From positions 1 to 19,492 of the forward strand of contig JBIIDH010000066.1 in NCBI GenBank assembly GCA_044238435.1: a DNA stretch of 19,492 bases, in the 5' to 3' direction. The position numbers and the translations under genes are program-made. Positions 7,409-14,334 of the stretch are shown here, one piece after another. How positions within the stretch are numbered: position 1 is the first letter of the stretch; the number at the start of each line of letters is the position of its first letter. The notes under the pieces were generated by a model. It made no database searches and was not told the DNA's origin. It saw only the letters and a program-made list of their open reading frames with translations. This stretch comes from VFMC01 sp044238435. Lineage in GTDB: Bacteria; Actinomycetota; Acidimicrobiia; Acidimicrobiales; Ilumatobacteraceae.

Positions 7409-8687
7409 GGGCGCCCACTGCGGCGAGGCGGCCGACGAGGTCGTCGTAGCCGCGGTCGATGTGGTGCACACCGCTGATGACCGTCTCGCCCTCGGCGGCC
7501 AGACCGGCCACCACCAGGGCCGCGCCGGCGCGGATGTCGTGGGCCCGCACGGGGGCGCCGCTCAGCTGCGGCCGACCGCGAACCACGGCGTGGTGGCCGT
7601 CGGTGCGGATGTCGGCGCCCAGACGGTGCAGTTCCTCCACGTAGCGGAACCGGCCCGGGTAGAGGTTCTCGGTGACGATGCCCACCTGGTCGGCCACGGT
7701 GAGCATGGTGACGATGAGCGGCTTGTAGTCGGTGGCGATGCCCGGGTACGGCAGGGTGGCCACGTCGATGGAACGCAGTCGGTCGTGCACCCGCGCCGTC
7801 ACCCCGTCGTGCTGGGCGACCAGTTCGATGCCCATGTCGCCGAAGCGGCGCAGCAGCATCTCCATGTGCTCGGGCCGGGCGCCGCGCACGGTGAGTTCGC
7901 CGCCCGCCACGCCGACGGCGGCCAAATAGGTGGCCACCTGGATGCGGTCGGTGACCACGCGGTGGTCGGCGGCGCGCAGCGAGCCAGGCTCGACACCGTG
8001 CACCACCAGGGTGGCCGAGCCGATGCCCTCGATGTCGGCACCCATTCCCACCAGCAGGTGGCACAGGTCGGCGATCTCGGGTTCGCGGGCGGCGTTGTCG
8101 ATGACCGTGGTGCCCTTGGCGTACACGGCGGCGGTGAGGATGTTCTCGGTAGCGCCCACGCTGGGGAACTCGAAGGTGATGTCGGCACCGTGCAGACGGT
8201 CGCTGTCGGCCACCGCGTCGACGTAGCCGTGGGTGATCTCGAACGAGGCGCCCATGGCCTCGAGGCCGCGCAGGTGCATGTCGATGGGCCGCGACCCGAA
8301 GTCGTCGCCGCCGGGCAGCGACAGGCGCACCCGGCCGCAGCGGCCGAGGAGCGGCCCGAGCACGTTGATGGAGGCGCGGATGCGTTCGACGAGTTCGTAG
8401 GGGGCCACCGGGGTGAGTTCGCCGTGGTTGGTGAGCGAGATGGTGCCGTCGCGCGAACTGCCGGTGGTGGTGACACCGATGGCCGCCAGTAGTTCGCTCA
8501 TGATGCCCACGTCGACGATGTCGGGCACGTTGGTGAGGGTGGTGGTGCCGTCGGCCAACAGGGTGGCGGCCATCAGCTTCAGCACCGAGTTCTTGGCACC
8601 GGGAACCGTCACCTCACCCGACAGCGGCCCCGACCGGGCCACCACGATCTGCTCGTCGGCGAGCTGTTCAGGTGTACCGGACGACAT
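7392..8687 (-). CDS. murA: UDP-N-acetylglucosamine 1-carboxyvinyltransferase, Asp-type active site
   Basis: MurA transfers enolpyruvate from PEP to UDP-GlcNAc, the first committed step of peptidoglycan synthesis in the cytoplasm. The 431 residues cover the full EPSP-synthase-like fold: VPGAKNSVLKLMAATLL with catalytic Lys32, INVLGPLLGR, the active-site loop LPGGDDFGSRPIDMHLRGLEAMGA, and ENLYPGRFRYVEELHRLGAD towards the end. At the position of E. coli Cys115 this protein has Asp128 (GGD in place of GGC), as in mycobacterial MurA, so fosfomycin should not alkylate it. I chose ATG 8687; a TTG three codons upstream is possible. There is no clear ribosome binding site. It diverges from the MFS gene at 8721 with only 33 bases between. 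Confidence 0.96.
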   Translation of the reverse strand: MSSGTPEQLADEQIVVARSGPLSGEVTVPGAKNSVLKLMAATLLADGTTTLTNVPDIVDVGIMSELLAAIGVTTTGSSRDGTISLTNHGELTPVAPYELVERIRASINVLGPLLGRCGRVRLSLPGGDDFGSRPIDMHLRGLEAMGASFEITHGYVDAVADSDRLHGADITFEFPSVGATENILTAAVYAKGTTVIDNAAREPEIADLCHLLVGMGADIEGIGSATLVVHGVEPGSLRAADHRVVTDRIQVATYLAAVGVAGGELTVRGARPEHMEMLLRRFGDMGIELVAQHDGVTARVHDRLRSIDVATLPYPGIATDYKPLIVTMLTVADQVGIVTENLYPGRFRYVEELHRLGADIRTDGHHAVVRGRPQLSGAPVRAHDIRAGAALVVAGLAAEGETVISGVHHIDRGYDDLVGRLAAVGAPISRR

Positions 8688-8708
8688 GACCGTCAAGTAT
8701 GCCCCGAT

Positions 8709-8714
8709 TAGTGT
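8709..8714 (+). promoter_or_regulatory. -10-like element TAGTGT of the MFS transporter gene
   Basis: TAGTGT ends exactly 6 bases before GTG 8721, so transcription would start at or next to the start codon. It lies inside the 33-base gap shared with the divergent murA gene. Confidence 0.45.
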
Positions 8715-8720
8715 GCCGCT

Positions 8721-10256
8721 GTGGGTCGTTCAGCCAGAGTCGTCGAGCGGACCTGGCCCCTCGACCACCTCGACGCCGCCCTCCGGCCCCGCTCCGGCCT
8801 GGTCGCCGAGGCGGCGGGCGAACAACATCCCGAGCTGCCCGGGGTGACCCGCTTCGTACAGGCCAGCGGCCCGTTCGCGCAGTACGAGCGCAGCGTGCAC
8901 GTGCGGCCCGACCATGTGCTCGAGCGCACCGTGTACCGGCTGGTCGTCCCCTGGTTCGGCTGGCTGTTCACACGGCCGGTCCGGGCGGCGCTGCGCCACG
9001 CCCCGAACGTGCGGGCCGACGGGGCCACGCCTGTGTGGGCCCCGCCCGACCGACTCGACCCGCTGCAGGTACTGACGCTGGGCCTGCTGGCTGCGGCGTC
9101 GATGTCGGCGGCGTTCGTGAACACCTTGTTCACCCAGACCGTCAACTTCGCCGCCACCGAGTTCGGGGTCAGCGAGAACGGACAGGGCCTCGCCGGGGTG
9201 GTGGTGCGCTGCGGCATCGTCATCGCCCTTCCGTTCACCCTGATGGCCGACCGCATCGGCCGACGACGGGTGATGGTGCTGCTCGCCTGGCTGGCCCCGC
9301 TGTGCGCCGCCGCAGGTGCGCTGGCGCCCACGTTCTGGGTACTCACCGCGTCGCAGACCATCGGCCGACCACTGGGTATCGCCCTCGACCTGATGGTGGC
9401 CATCGTGGCGGCCGAGGTGATGCCGCGCAACAGCCGCGCCTACGCCGTCAGCCTGCTGGCGATGGCGAGCGGATTGGGGGCCGGCGTGGCCGTCGGGTCG
9501 CTCCCCCTCGCCGACCTCGGCGAGCGGGGCTGGCGCCTGGTGTACGTGGTGGCCCTGGTGTGGATGCTGGTGGCGCTCAGCCTCACCCGGCGCCTGGTCG
9601 AGACCGACCGCTTCACCCGTGCCGTGGTGCAGCACCGCTGGCAGCGCCGTCGCCTCGACCGGCGCCGCTTCGCCCTCATCGCCACGGTGGCCGCCAGCGC
9701 CAACCTGTTCGTCGCCCCGGCGTCGTTCTTCCAGAACCGCTACCTCGACGACGTGCGCGGCTACAGCGGCGCCGGCATCGCGCTTTTCACGCTGGCCACG
9801 GCCACCCCCGCATCGGTGGGCTTCGTCATCGGCGGCCGCATCGCCGACACCACCGGCCGCCGCCGGGTACTGGCCGCCACCATGCCCGCCGCCACCGCGC
9901 TGCTGGTGCTGTCGTTCATCGTGGGTGGCCCGCTGATGTGGGCCAGCGCGTTCCTGGGCGGCCTGCTGGGCGGCGTGGCCTATCCGGCGTTCGCCGTGTA
10001 CCGCACCGAGATGTTCCCCACCGGCCGCCGCGGCCAGGCGGGTGGGCTACTGGCGACGGCTGCGCTGCTGGGCGGCAGCGTCGGCCTGCTGCTGGCCGGC
10101 TGGCTGCTCGACCAGGGCTGGAGCTACGGCCAGGTGATGGCGCTGCTGGCCACCGGCCAGGTGGTGGCTGCCACCATCGTGCTGGCTCGCTATCCCGAGA
10201 CCGCGCACCGGGCGCTGGAGGACATCAACCCCGAGGACGCACCGGCGCTCGGCTGA
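8721..10256 (+). CDS. MFS transporter with ~110-residue N-terminal extension
   Basis: A 511-residue major facilitator. About twelve hydrophobic spans occupy residues 115-495. Motif A occurs twice, as ADRIGRRR (about 176-183) in the loop after helix 2 and GGRIADTTGRRR (371-382) after helix 8, the classical two-fold MFS repeat. YRTEMFPTGRRGQAGG near the C-terminal half resembles the sugar/drug transporter motif around helices 10-11. Residues 1-110 are not membrane spanning and include QASGPFAQYERSVHV and the amphipathic stretch VVPWFGWLFTRPVRAALRH; MFS proteins normally begin their first helix within some tens of residues. The GTG start is supported by the -10-like element 6 bases upstream, and the extension has coding-like content. 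The substrate is not predictable. Its end overlaps the convergent hydrolase by 32 bases. Confidence 0.88.
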   Translation: MGRSARVVERTWPLDHLDAALRPRSGLVAEAAGEQHPELPGVTRFVQASGPFAQYERSVHVRPDHVLERTVYRLVVPWFGWLFTRPVRAALRHAPNVRADGATPVWAPPDRLDPLQVLTLGLLAAASMSAAFVNTLFTQTVNFAATEFGVSENGQGLAGVVVRCGIVIALPFTLMADRIGRRRVMVLLAWLAPLCAAAGALAPTFWVLTASQTIGRPLGIALDLMVAIVAAEVMPRNSRAYAVSLLAMASGLGAGVAVGSLPLADLGERGWRLVYVVALVWMLVALSLTRRLVETDRFTRAVVQHRWQRRRLDRRRFALIATVAASANLFVAPASFFQNRYLDDVRGYSGAGIALFTLATATPASVGFVIGGRIADTTGRRRVLAATMPAATALLVLSFIVGGPLMWASAFLGGLLGGVAYPAFAVYRTEMFPTGRRGQAGGLLATAALLGGSVGLLLAGWLLDQGWSYGQVMALLATGQVVAATIVLARYPETAHRALEDINPEDAPALG

Positions 10257-10812
10257 ACGTGCGGTTCAGCCAGTCGGCCACCGCTGCAGCCACGAGCGTG
10301 TCGGCGCCCTTCAATTCGTGCCGGCCGCCTTCGATCCACACGTGTTCCACCGGCCCGGCGATGGTGGCGGTCCACTGCTGCAACTCGGCGGGCGTGCCGA
10401 ACTCGTCGCGGGTGCCGTGCACGAACAGGCACGGCACGGCGATGTCGGGCAGGTGCTCCACCCGCAGTCGGTCGGGCTTGCCGGGCGGGTGCAGCGGGTA
10501 GCTCACCAGCACCAGTCCGGCGGCCCGCACCCGGCCCTCGGCCACCGCCATCGAGCAGATGCGCCCGCCCATCGATCGACCGCCCAGTACCGGCGCCCCA
10601 CCCCGCGGCAGTGCGGCCACTTCGGCCACGACGGCGTCGAGCAGCACCGGTGCGCGGTCGGGGGCGCGACGGCCCGCCTTGCGGTACGGGAAGTCGGCGC
10701 GCACACATGGCCGCGGGGCTACGGCCTGTTCGATCTCCACCAGCGAACCGTGGTCGCGCGTCGAACCGGCCCCGGGGAACAGCACCAGCCGCGGGGTTCG
10801 GCGACGGCTCAT
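10225..10812 (-). CDS. Alpha/beta hydrolase, TEX30/KANL3-like
   Basis: A 195-residue compact alpha/beta hydrolase. The nucleophile elbow is GGRSMGG with Ser80. The acid is Asp136 in VHGTRDEFG and the base His165 in IEGGRHELKG, giving a complete Ser-Asp-His triad in the right order. FPGAGSTRDHGSL at 12-24 supplies the oxyanion-hole loop. The overall pattern (GGRSMGGRICSM, VSYPLHPPGKPDRLRVEHLPDI) fits the small KANL3/TEX30 (COG3571-type) hydrolases, whose substrates are mostly unknown. The ATG at 10812 overlaps the stop of the preceding J-domain gene as ATGA, a strong sign of translational coupling. The reading frame is open far upstream to 11691, but that stretch overlaps the J-domain gene and has no family resemblance. 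The 3' end overlaps the convergent MFS gene by 32 bases. Confidence 0.88.
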   Translation of the reverse strand: MSRRRTPRLVLFPGAGSTRDHGSLVEIEQAVAPRPCVRADFPYRKAGRRAPDRAPVLLDAVVAEVAALPRGGAPVLGGRSMGGRICSMAVAEGRVRAAGLVLVSYPLHPPGKPDRLRVEHLPDIAVPCLFVHGTRDEFGTPAELQQWTATIAGPVEHVWIEGGRHELKGADTLVAAAVADWLNRTFSRAPVRPRG

Positions 10813-11501
10813 GCCGACAGGATGCGCCGCGCCTCGGTGAGGTCGCTGATGGCCTTGCTGGCACCCACCTGCGCGGCGCCGTGGTCGGGGTGCACCCGGC
10901 GGAGTTCGTCGCGGAAGCGAGCCGACACTTCCTTCTTGGTCACCTTGCCGGTGCCGGGCGGGAAGCCGAGCACCTCCAGCGCCCAGGCCCGCGGATCGGC
11001 CAGCGCCGACAGCGAGGTGGACGCCGACCCGGCCAGGTTGGCGATGAACGCCGGCCCGATGGGACCGCGCCAGCGCATCGCCCGGTGCAGCACGGGCACC
11101 AGTACCCGGCGCGCCTCGAGGTCGAGACGCTCGACGGCGTAGATGGCACCCAGCACCTGAGCGAGGCCGCTGCCCTGGGCATGCAGGTCGAAGGTGACGT
11201 TCTCGCCCTCGCCGCGCAGGCGATGACGGCTGACGGCCAGGCCATGGCGATCGACCTGATAGCGGTGACGCAGGCGCGGCTGGGTGACGCGCACCCCGGT
11301 GTGCACCTGGTCGAGCAGGCGGTGCACATCGGGAACCAGATCGTCGTCGACCTCGGGCAGGTACTTGGCCATCACCGCGCCGAGCAGCAACCCACCGAAG
11401 CCGGGCGCCGGGTCGACGGGCAGCACGAGGTTGCCCAGCGCCACCCGGCGGGTGGGCGTGACCGGGCGCGAGTGCCAGATCTCGAGTTCGGAGAGGAGCA
11501 T
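10809..11501 (-). CDS. Protein with C-terminal J domain (DnaJ-like), unknown N-terminal domain
   Basis: A 230-residue protein. Residues ~173-230 read as a J domain: helix I WALEVLGF, helix II VTKKEVSARFRDELRRV, the essential HPD tripeptide at 204-206, then helix III SKAISDLTEARRIL. It should therefore contact an Hsp70 (DnaK) and stimulate its ATPase. Residues 1-165 are not a known DnaJ part (no Gly/Phe region, no zinc fingers) and look like a mixed alpha/beta domain rich in Arg and Val (HRLRGEGENVTFDLHAQGSG); I do not recognise it. This is a type C J-protein with an unusual C-terminal J domain, so the N-terminal domain probably sets the client or location. It lies 15 bases after the acidic protein gene and couples by ATGA to the hydrolase. 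No ribosome binding site is evident. Confidence 0.8.
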   Translation of the reverse strand: MLLSELEIWHSRPVTPTRRVALGNLVLPVDPAPGFGGLLLGAVMAKYLPEVDDDLVPDVHRLLDQVHTGVRVTQPRLRHRYQVDRHGLAVSRHRLRGEGENVTFDLHAQGSGLAQVLGAIYAVERLDLEARRVLVPVLHRAMRWRGPIGPAFIANLAGSASTSLSALADPRAWALEVLGFPPGTGKVTKKEVSARFRDELRRVHPDHGAAQVGASKAISDLTEARRILSA

Positions 11502-11516
11502 CGTGTTGCGACGAGG

Positions 11517-12338
11517 TCAGACGTACGGACGGAGGAGGTCGTGCAGCTCGGCGGCCGCCTCGGCAGCGGCGTCGAAGTCGATGGTGCCGGGCTCGCCGAC
11601 GACGTCGTCGATCGCAGTGCCACCGATGTCGCCGGTGTCGCCCACCAGTGCGTCGACCACCCGGTCGGCCAGCGCGCAGGTCTGCTGCCACAGGCGTTGC
11701 TGCACGCCGAACGGCGGACGGTCGGGATCGGCCACCTCGGTGGCGGCGACGAGTTGTTCGAGACCGTCGGCGTCGAGCGGATTGCGCCGCAGCCGCTCGC
11801 CGGCGAGGAAGAAGGTGGTGAGGATCTCGGCGTCGAGGTCGGGGTCGATGCCGGCGGGTGCCGATGCCTCGAGGTCGACGAACTCACCGCGCTCGACCAT
11901 GTCGAGCAGTGTTTCGACGACGGCTTCGTCGGCCGTGCGCACCAGCAGCACCGTGCCGTCCCAGCGATGAGCGAGCTGGGCGTCGACCATCGCCCGGCCG
12001 GCCAGTGTGCGGTCGTCGGCAGGCCACTCGTCGAGGTCGTACTCGGTGGTGGGCTCGCCGTCGCTCAGCAGCACCACGACCTCGCCGTATTCGATCGACT
12101 CGCCGTACTCGATCGACTCGTCGTAGGCGATGCCGAGGCGTTCCTCCACCTCGGCGATGATGCCGTCGGCCATGTCCTCGAAGTCGTCGGGCACCACCAG
12201 TTCGGCGCCCATCCAGCCGTGAGGGACCTCGGCGTCGGCCATCGCCGCAGCGAGTTCGGCCTGCTGGTCGAAGTTCCATGCCGACAGGTCGTAGTGGACG
12301 CGGGCGGCGTCGGGATCGTCGGGATTCCACTCGGTCAT
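11517..12338 (-). CDS. Acidic protein with two tandem 'YDL-W' modules, unknown function
   Basis: A 273-residue, very acidic cytoplasmic protein without signal or membrane segments. Residues 16-66 and 100-150 align without gaps (17 of 51 identical by my count), sharing YDL..W, D at +8, AM.DA, H.W.G..L.V and a terminal VE. This is an internal duplication of one small alpha/beta module. The linker 67-99 holds the peptide repeat ESIEYG, from an 18-bp tandem DNA repeat. Residues 151-273 are a helical region with QQRLWQQTCALADRVVDALVGDTG and an acidic Ala-rich end. ATG 12338 is preceded by GGAG at good spacing, one of the few clear ribosome binding sites here. It is followed by the J-domain and hydrolase genes. 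I recall YDL..W modules in other acidimicrobial proteins but know no function for them. Confidence 0.72.
   Translation of the reverse strand: MTEWNPDDPDAARVHYDLSAWNFDQQAELAAAMADAEVPHGWMGAELVVPDDFEDMADGIIAEVEERLGIAYDESIEYGESIEYGEVVVLLSDGEPTTEYDLDEWPADDRTLAGRAMVDAQLAHRWDGTVLLVRTADEAVVETLLDMVERGEFVDLEASAPAGIDPDLDAEILTTFFLAGERLRRNPLDADGLEQLVAATEVADPDRPPFGVQQRLWQQTCALADRVVDALVGDTGDIGGTAIDDVVGEPGTIDFDAAAEAAAELHDLLRPYV
12091..12126. repeat. 18-bp in-frame tandem repeat inside the acidic protein gene
   Basis: Two adjacent 18-bp units (12091-12108 and 12109-12126) differ at two positions and encode the repeated ESIEYG peptide in the linker between the two modules. A partial third copy (CTCGCCGTA-like) lies just before. 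Being a multiple of three, gains or losses would change linker length without a frameshift. Confidence 0.75.
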
Positions 12339-12385
12339 GGCCACTCCGCTCGGTCGACGTGCAACGGCGTGGGTGACGCTATCGG

Positions 12386-14188
12386 TCAGCGAACGTGACG
12401 GCTCAGGAAGGCCTCGGTGCGGGCGTACTCGTCGAGTTGGTGATGGCGTTGCCGAAAGCCGTGGCCCTCGCCGGGGTACACGCACAACTCCACATCGGCG
12501 CCTGCCGCCTTCATCCGTTCCACCAGCAGGCGGCTCTGCCCAACCGGCACCACGGGGTCGTCGTCGCCGTGGAACACCAGCAGCGGCGTGGTGATGCGGT
12601 CGGCGAACCACACCGGCGAACGCGTCCGGTAGGTGTCGGCCAGGGCCGGGTCGGCTGGGTCGCCCACCAGCGACACGGTGTAGTGCCGCTCGAAGCGGTG
12701 GCTCCGCTCGGCGAGGTCGGCCAGATCAGCCACCGGATACGCCACCACCGCTGCCGCCACCAGATCGGGTGCGTCACGCAGCACGCCGAGCACGGTGAAT
12801 CCGCCGGCCGACCCGCCGATCAGCACGGTGCCCTCGGGCGCGGCCCAGCCGCGTGCGTGTGCGTCGCGCACGGCAGCCACCACATCGGCCACATCGAGTT
12901 CGCCCCACCGGCCGCGCAGCGCCTGCTGGTAGGCACGGCCGTGCCCGGTCGAGCCACGGTGGTCGACCACCAGGACGTGGTAGCCGCGCGACCGCCAGAA
13001 CGCGACACGTGGCATGAAGCTGACCTGCCACTGGTCGGTGGGGCCGCCGTGCAACCAGCAGATCATCCGACCCGTATGACCATCGGGCTGCTCGTCGGCC
13101 CGGTACAACCGGGCATGCACCGCACCGCCGTCGCCGGCGGCCAGCACCACCGCCTCGGGTTCCACCAGGTCGTCGGCCGACCACGATGGATCGGGCCCCT
13201 GTTCCACGATGCGCCGTTGCCAGGCGCCGAGCGGGTCGCCGCCGTGCTCGTACACCACCACCTGGGTGGGGGTGCGCGCACCGGTACGCAGCGCCGCCAA
13301 CCGGTTGCCCGCCCACGACAGCTGCCCGTGCACACCGCGGCCCACCTCGTGCACGTCACCCGAATCGATCGCTGCGACACACAGTCGACCGAATCCCGCC
13401 TCGTTGCGGGTGAAGGCCACGTACCGGCCGTCGGGCGACCAGCAGTACGACCGCTGGCCGAGACCCCAGGTGGGCCCTGCGTGCTCGAACGGTTCGTCGA
13501 CCAGCGGCTCGTCGTCGACCCACACGTTGGTCCAGCCGTGGTCGTCACGTACCGCGACGCGCCGCCCGTCGGGCAACACGCGGGGTTGCTGCACGCTGTG
13601 CGGTGGCACCATCTGCGACGTGCCCGGCACATCGAACATCCGGTGCACCACCCTCGACCGGTCCCACGGCATATCGGGCACGTTCCATGCCAGCCACACT
13701 GCGCCATCGCCACCGGGAGTCGACCACGGGTCGAAGCAGAAGTCGGCCGACCCGTCGTCGAGCCGTTCCGTCCGGCGGCCGTCGACACCGATGCTCCACA
13801 CCTCGGCCTGATCGATCACGTACACGATGCGGGCCGCGTCGGGCGTGGCCACCGGCGCCTGTGCGGCGCGTTCGGGTCCGTGATCGGTGAGGCGCCGCGA
13901 CAGCCCGCCGGCGAGCGGCTGCCACCACAGGTTGCCGTCGACCCCGGCGTACACCACGGCGGTGCCATCTGCCGACCAGCACCAGCATCCGCCGCCCAGG
14001 CCCCGGCCCGACCGGGGTGCCACCACACCGCCCAGCGTCCGGACACTGCCGTCGGCGAGGCTGTGCACCACCAGATCGGCCACACCCTCCGACGCCACCG
14101 CCACCACGAGGCGGGTCCCGTCGGGGTGCAGTCGTGGCTCGGTGAGATCGCGGCCGCCGAGGCATCGTTCCACCGGGATCGCAGCCAT
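12386..14188 (-). CDS. S9-family (prolyl oligopeptidase/acylaminoacyl-peptidase-like) serine peptidase
   Basis: A 600-residue S9 peptidase. Residues 1-~340 are a beta-propeller with WD40-like/PD40 'SxDGxxVxY' blades, such as WSADGTAVVYAG at 71 and WSPDGRYVAFTRNE at 250, which filters short peptides. The C-terminal alpha/beta-hydrolase domain (about 350-600) has the triad Ser460 in IGGSAGGF, Asp544 in FHGDDDPVVP and His576 in PGEGHGF, with LHGGPTDQW giving the oxyanion region. It should cleave oligopeptides in the cytoplasm; no signal peptide is seen. I chose ATG 14188, where a TACCAT hexamer ends 6 bases upstream; an upstream reading to 14362 runs through a large inverted repeat and is not plausible. 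It is followed after 47 bases by the acidic protein gene and diverges from glpX. Confidence 0.92.
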   Translation of the reverse strand: MAAIPVERCLGGRDLTEPRLHPDGTRLVVAVASEGVADLVVHSLADGSVRTLGGVVAPRSGRGLGGGCWCWSADGTAVVYAGVDGNLWWQPLAGGLSRRLTDHGPERAAQAPVATPDAARIVYVIDQAEVWSIGVDGRRTERLDDGSADFCFDPWSTPGGDGAVWLAWNVPDMPWDRSRVVHRMFDVPGTSQMVPPHSVQQPRVLPDGRRVAVRDDHGWTNVWVDDEPLVDEPFEHAGPTWGLGQRSYCWSPDGRYVAFTRNEAGFGRLCVAAIDSGDVHEVGRGVHGQLSWAGNRLAALRTGARTPTQVVVYEHGGDPLGAWQRRIVEQGPDPSWSADDLVEPEAVVLAAGDGGAVHARLYRADEQPDGHTGRMICWLHGGPTDQWQVSFMPRVAFWRSRGYHVLVVDHRGSTGHGRAYQQALRGRWGELDVADVVAAVRDAHARGWAAPEGTVLIGGSAGGFTVLGVLRDAPDLVAAAVVAYPVADLADLAERSHRFERHYTVSLVGDPADPALADTYRTRSPVWFADRITTPLLVFHGDDDPVVPVGQSRLLVERMKAAGADVELCVYPGEGHGFRQRHHQLDEYARTEAFLSRHVR

Positions 14189-14194
14189 GGCGGC

Positions 14195-14200
14195 ATGGTA
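14195..14200 (-). promoter_or_regulatory. -10-like element TACCAT of the S9 peptidase gene
   Basis: On the minus strand TACCAT ends 6 bases before ATG 14188, the ideal spacing for a leaderless transcript. The region where its -35 would fall (about 14218-14223) overlaps the first copy of the 13-bp direct repeat. Confidence 0.5.
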
Positions 14201-14218
14201 GCCACCCCGCGCCGTGCG

Positions 14219-14252
14219 CCCTCCCGGCGCGGGCGGGCACCCTCCCGGCGCG
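14219..14252. repeat. 13-bp direct repeat, two copies, 21-base period
   Basis: CCCTCCCGGCGCG occurs at 14219-14231 and again at 14240-14252. The period of 21 bases (two helical turns) would put both copies on the same face of the DNA. The second copy runs into the left arm of the 19-bp inverted repeat. Confidence 0.8.
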
Positions 14253-14293
14253 ATGAGCAGTCTGCGCGCCACCTGCGCAGACTGCTCATCGCG
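14249..14293. repeat. Perfect 19-bp inverted repeat with 7-base loop between divergent genes
   Basis: The left arm CGCGATGAGCAGTCTGCGC (14249-14267) and the right arm at 14275-14293 are exact reverse complements around GCCACCT. The element is intergenic and upstream of both divergent genes, so it is not a terminator of either. It ends 27 bases before the glpX -10-like element. It could be an operator, a dispersed repeat of a REP type, or the source of a small structured RNA. Confidence 0.9.
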
Positions 14294-14320
14294 GGACCTT
14301 CGGCACGTGGGTGGGGCGGC

Positions 14321-14326
14321 TACGGT
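14321..14326 (+). promoter_or_regulatory. -10-like element TACGGT of glpX
   Basis: TACGGT ends 8 bases before ATG 14335 (5 before the in-frame GTG 14332). The inverted repeat sits just upstream of where the -35 would lie, a usual place for an activator or repressor site. Confidence 0.4.
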
Positions 14327-14334
14327 GGGTGGTG

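Noticed and set aside
10813..11691. Extension of the hydrolase reading frame upstream to 11691
   Set aside because: The extension is Arg/Gly/Ala-rich, overlaps the J-domain gene fully, and the ATGA overlap at 10809-10812 gives a good start.
12376..12381. TAGCGT on the minus strand as a promoter for the acidic protein gene
   Set aside because: It lies about 37 bases before the ATG, so it does not fit the leaderless spacing, has no visible -35, and abuts the stop of the S9 gene; too weak to call.
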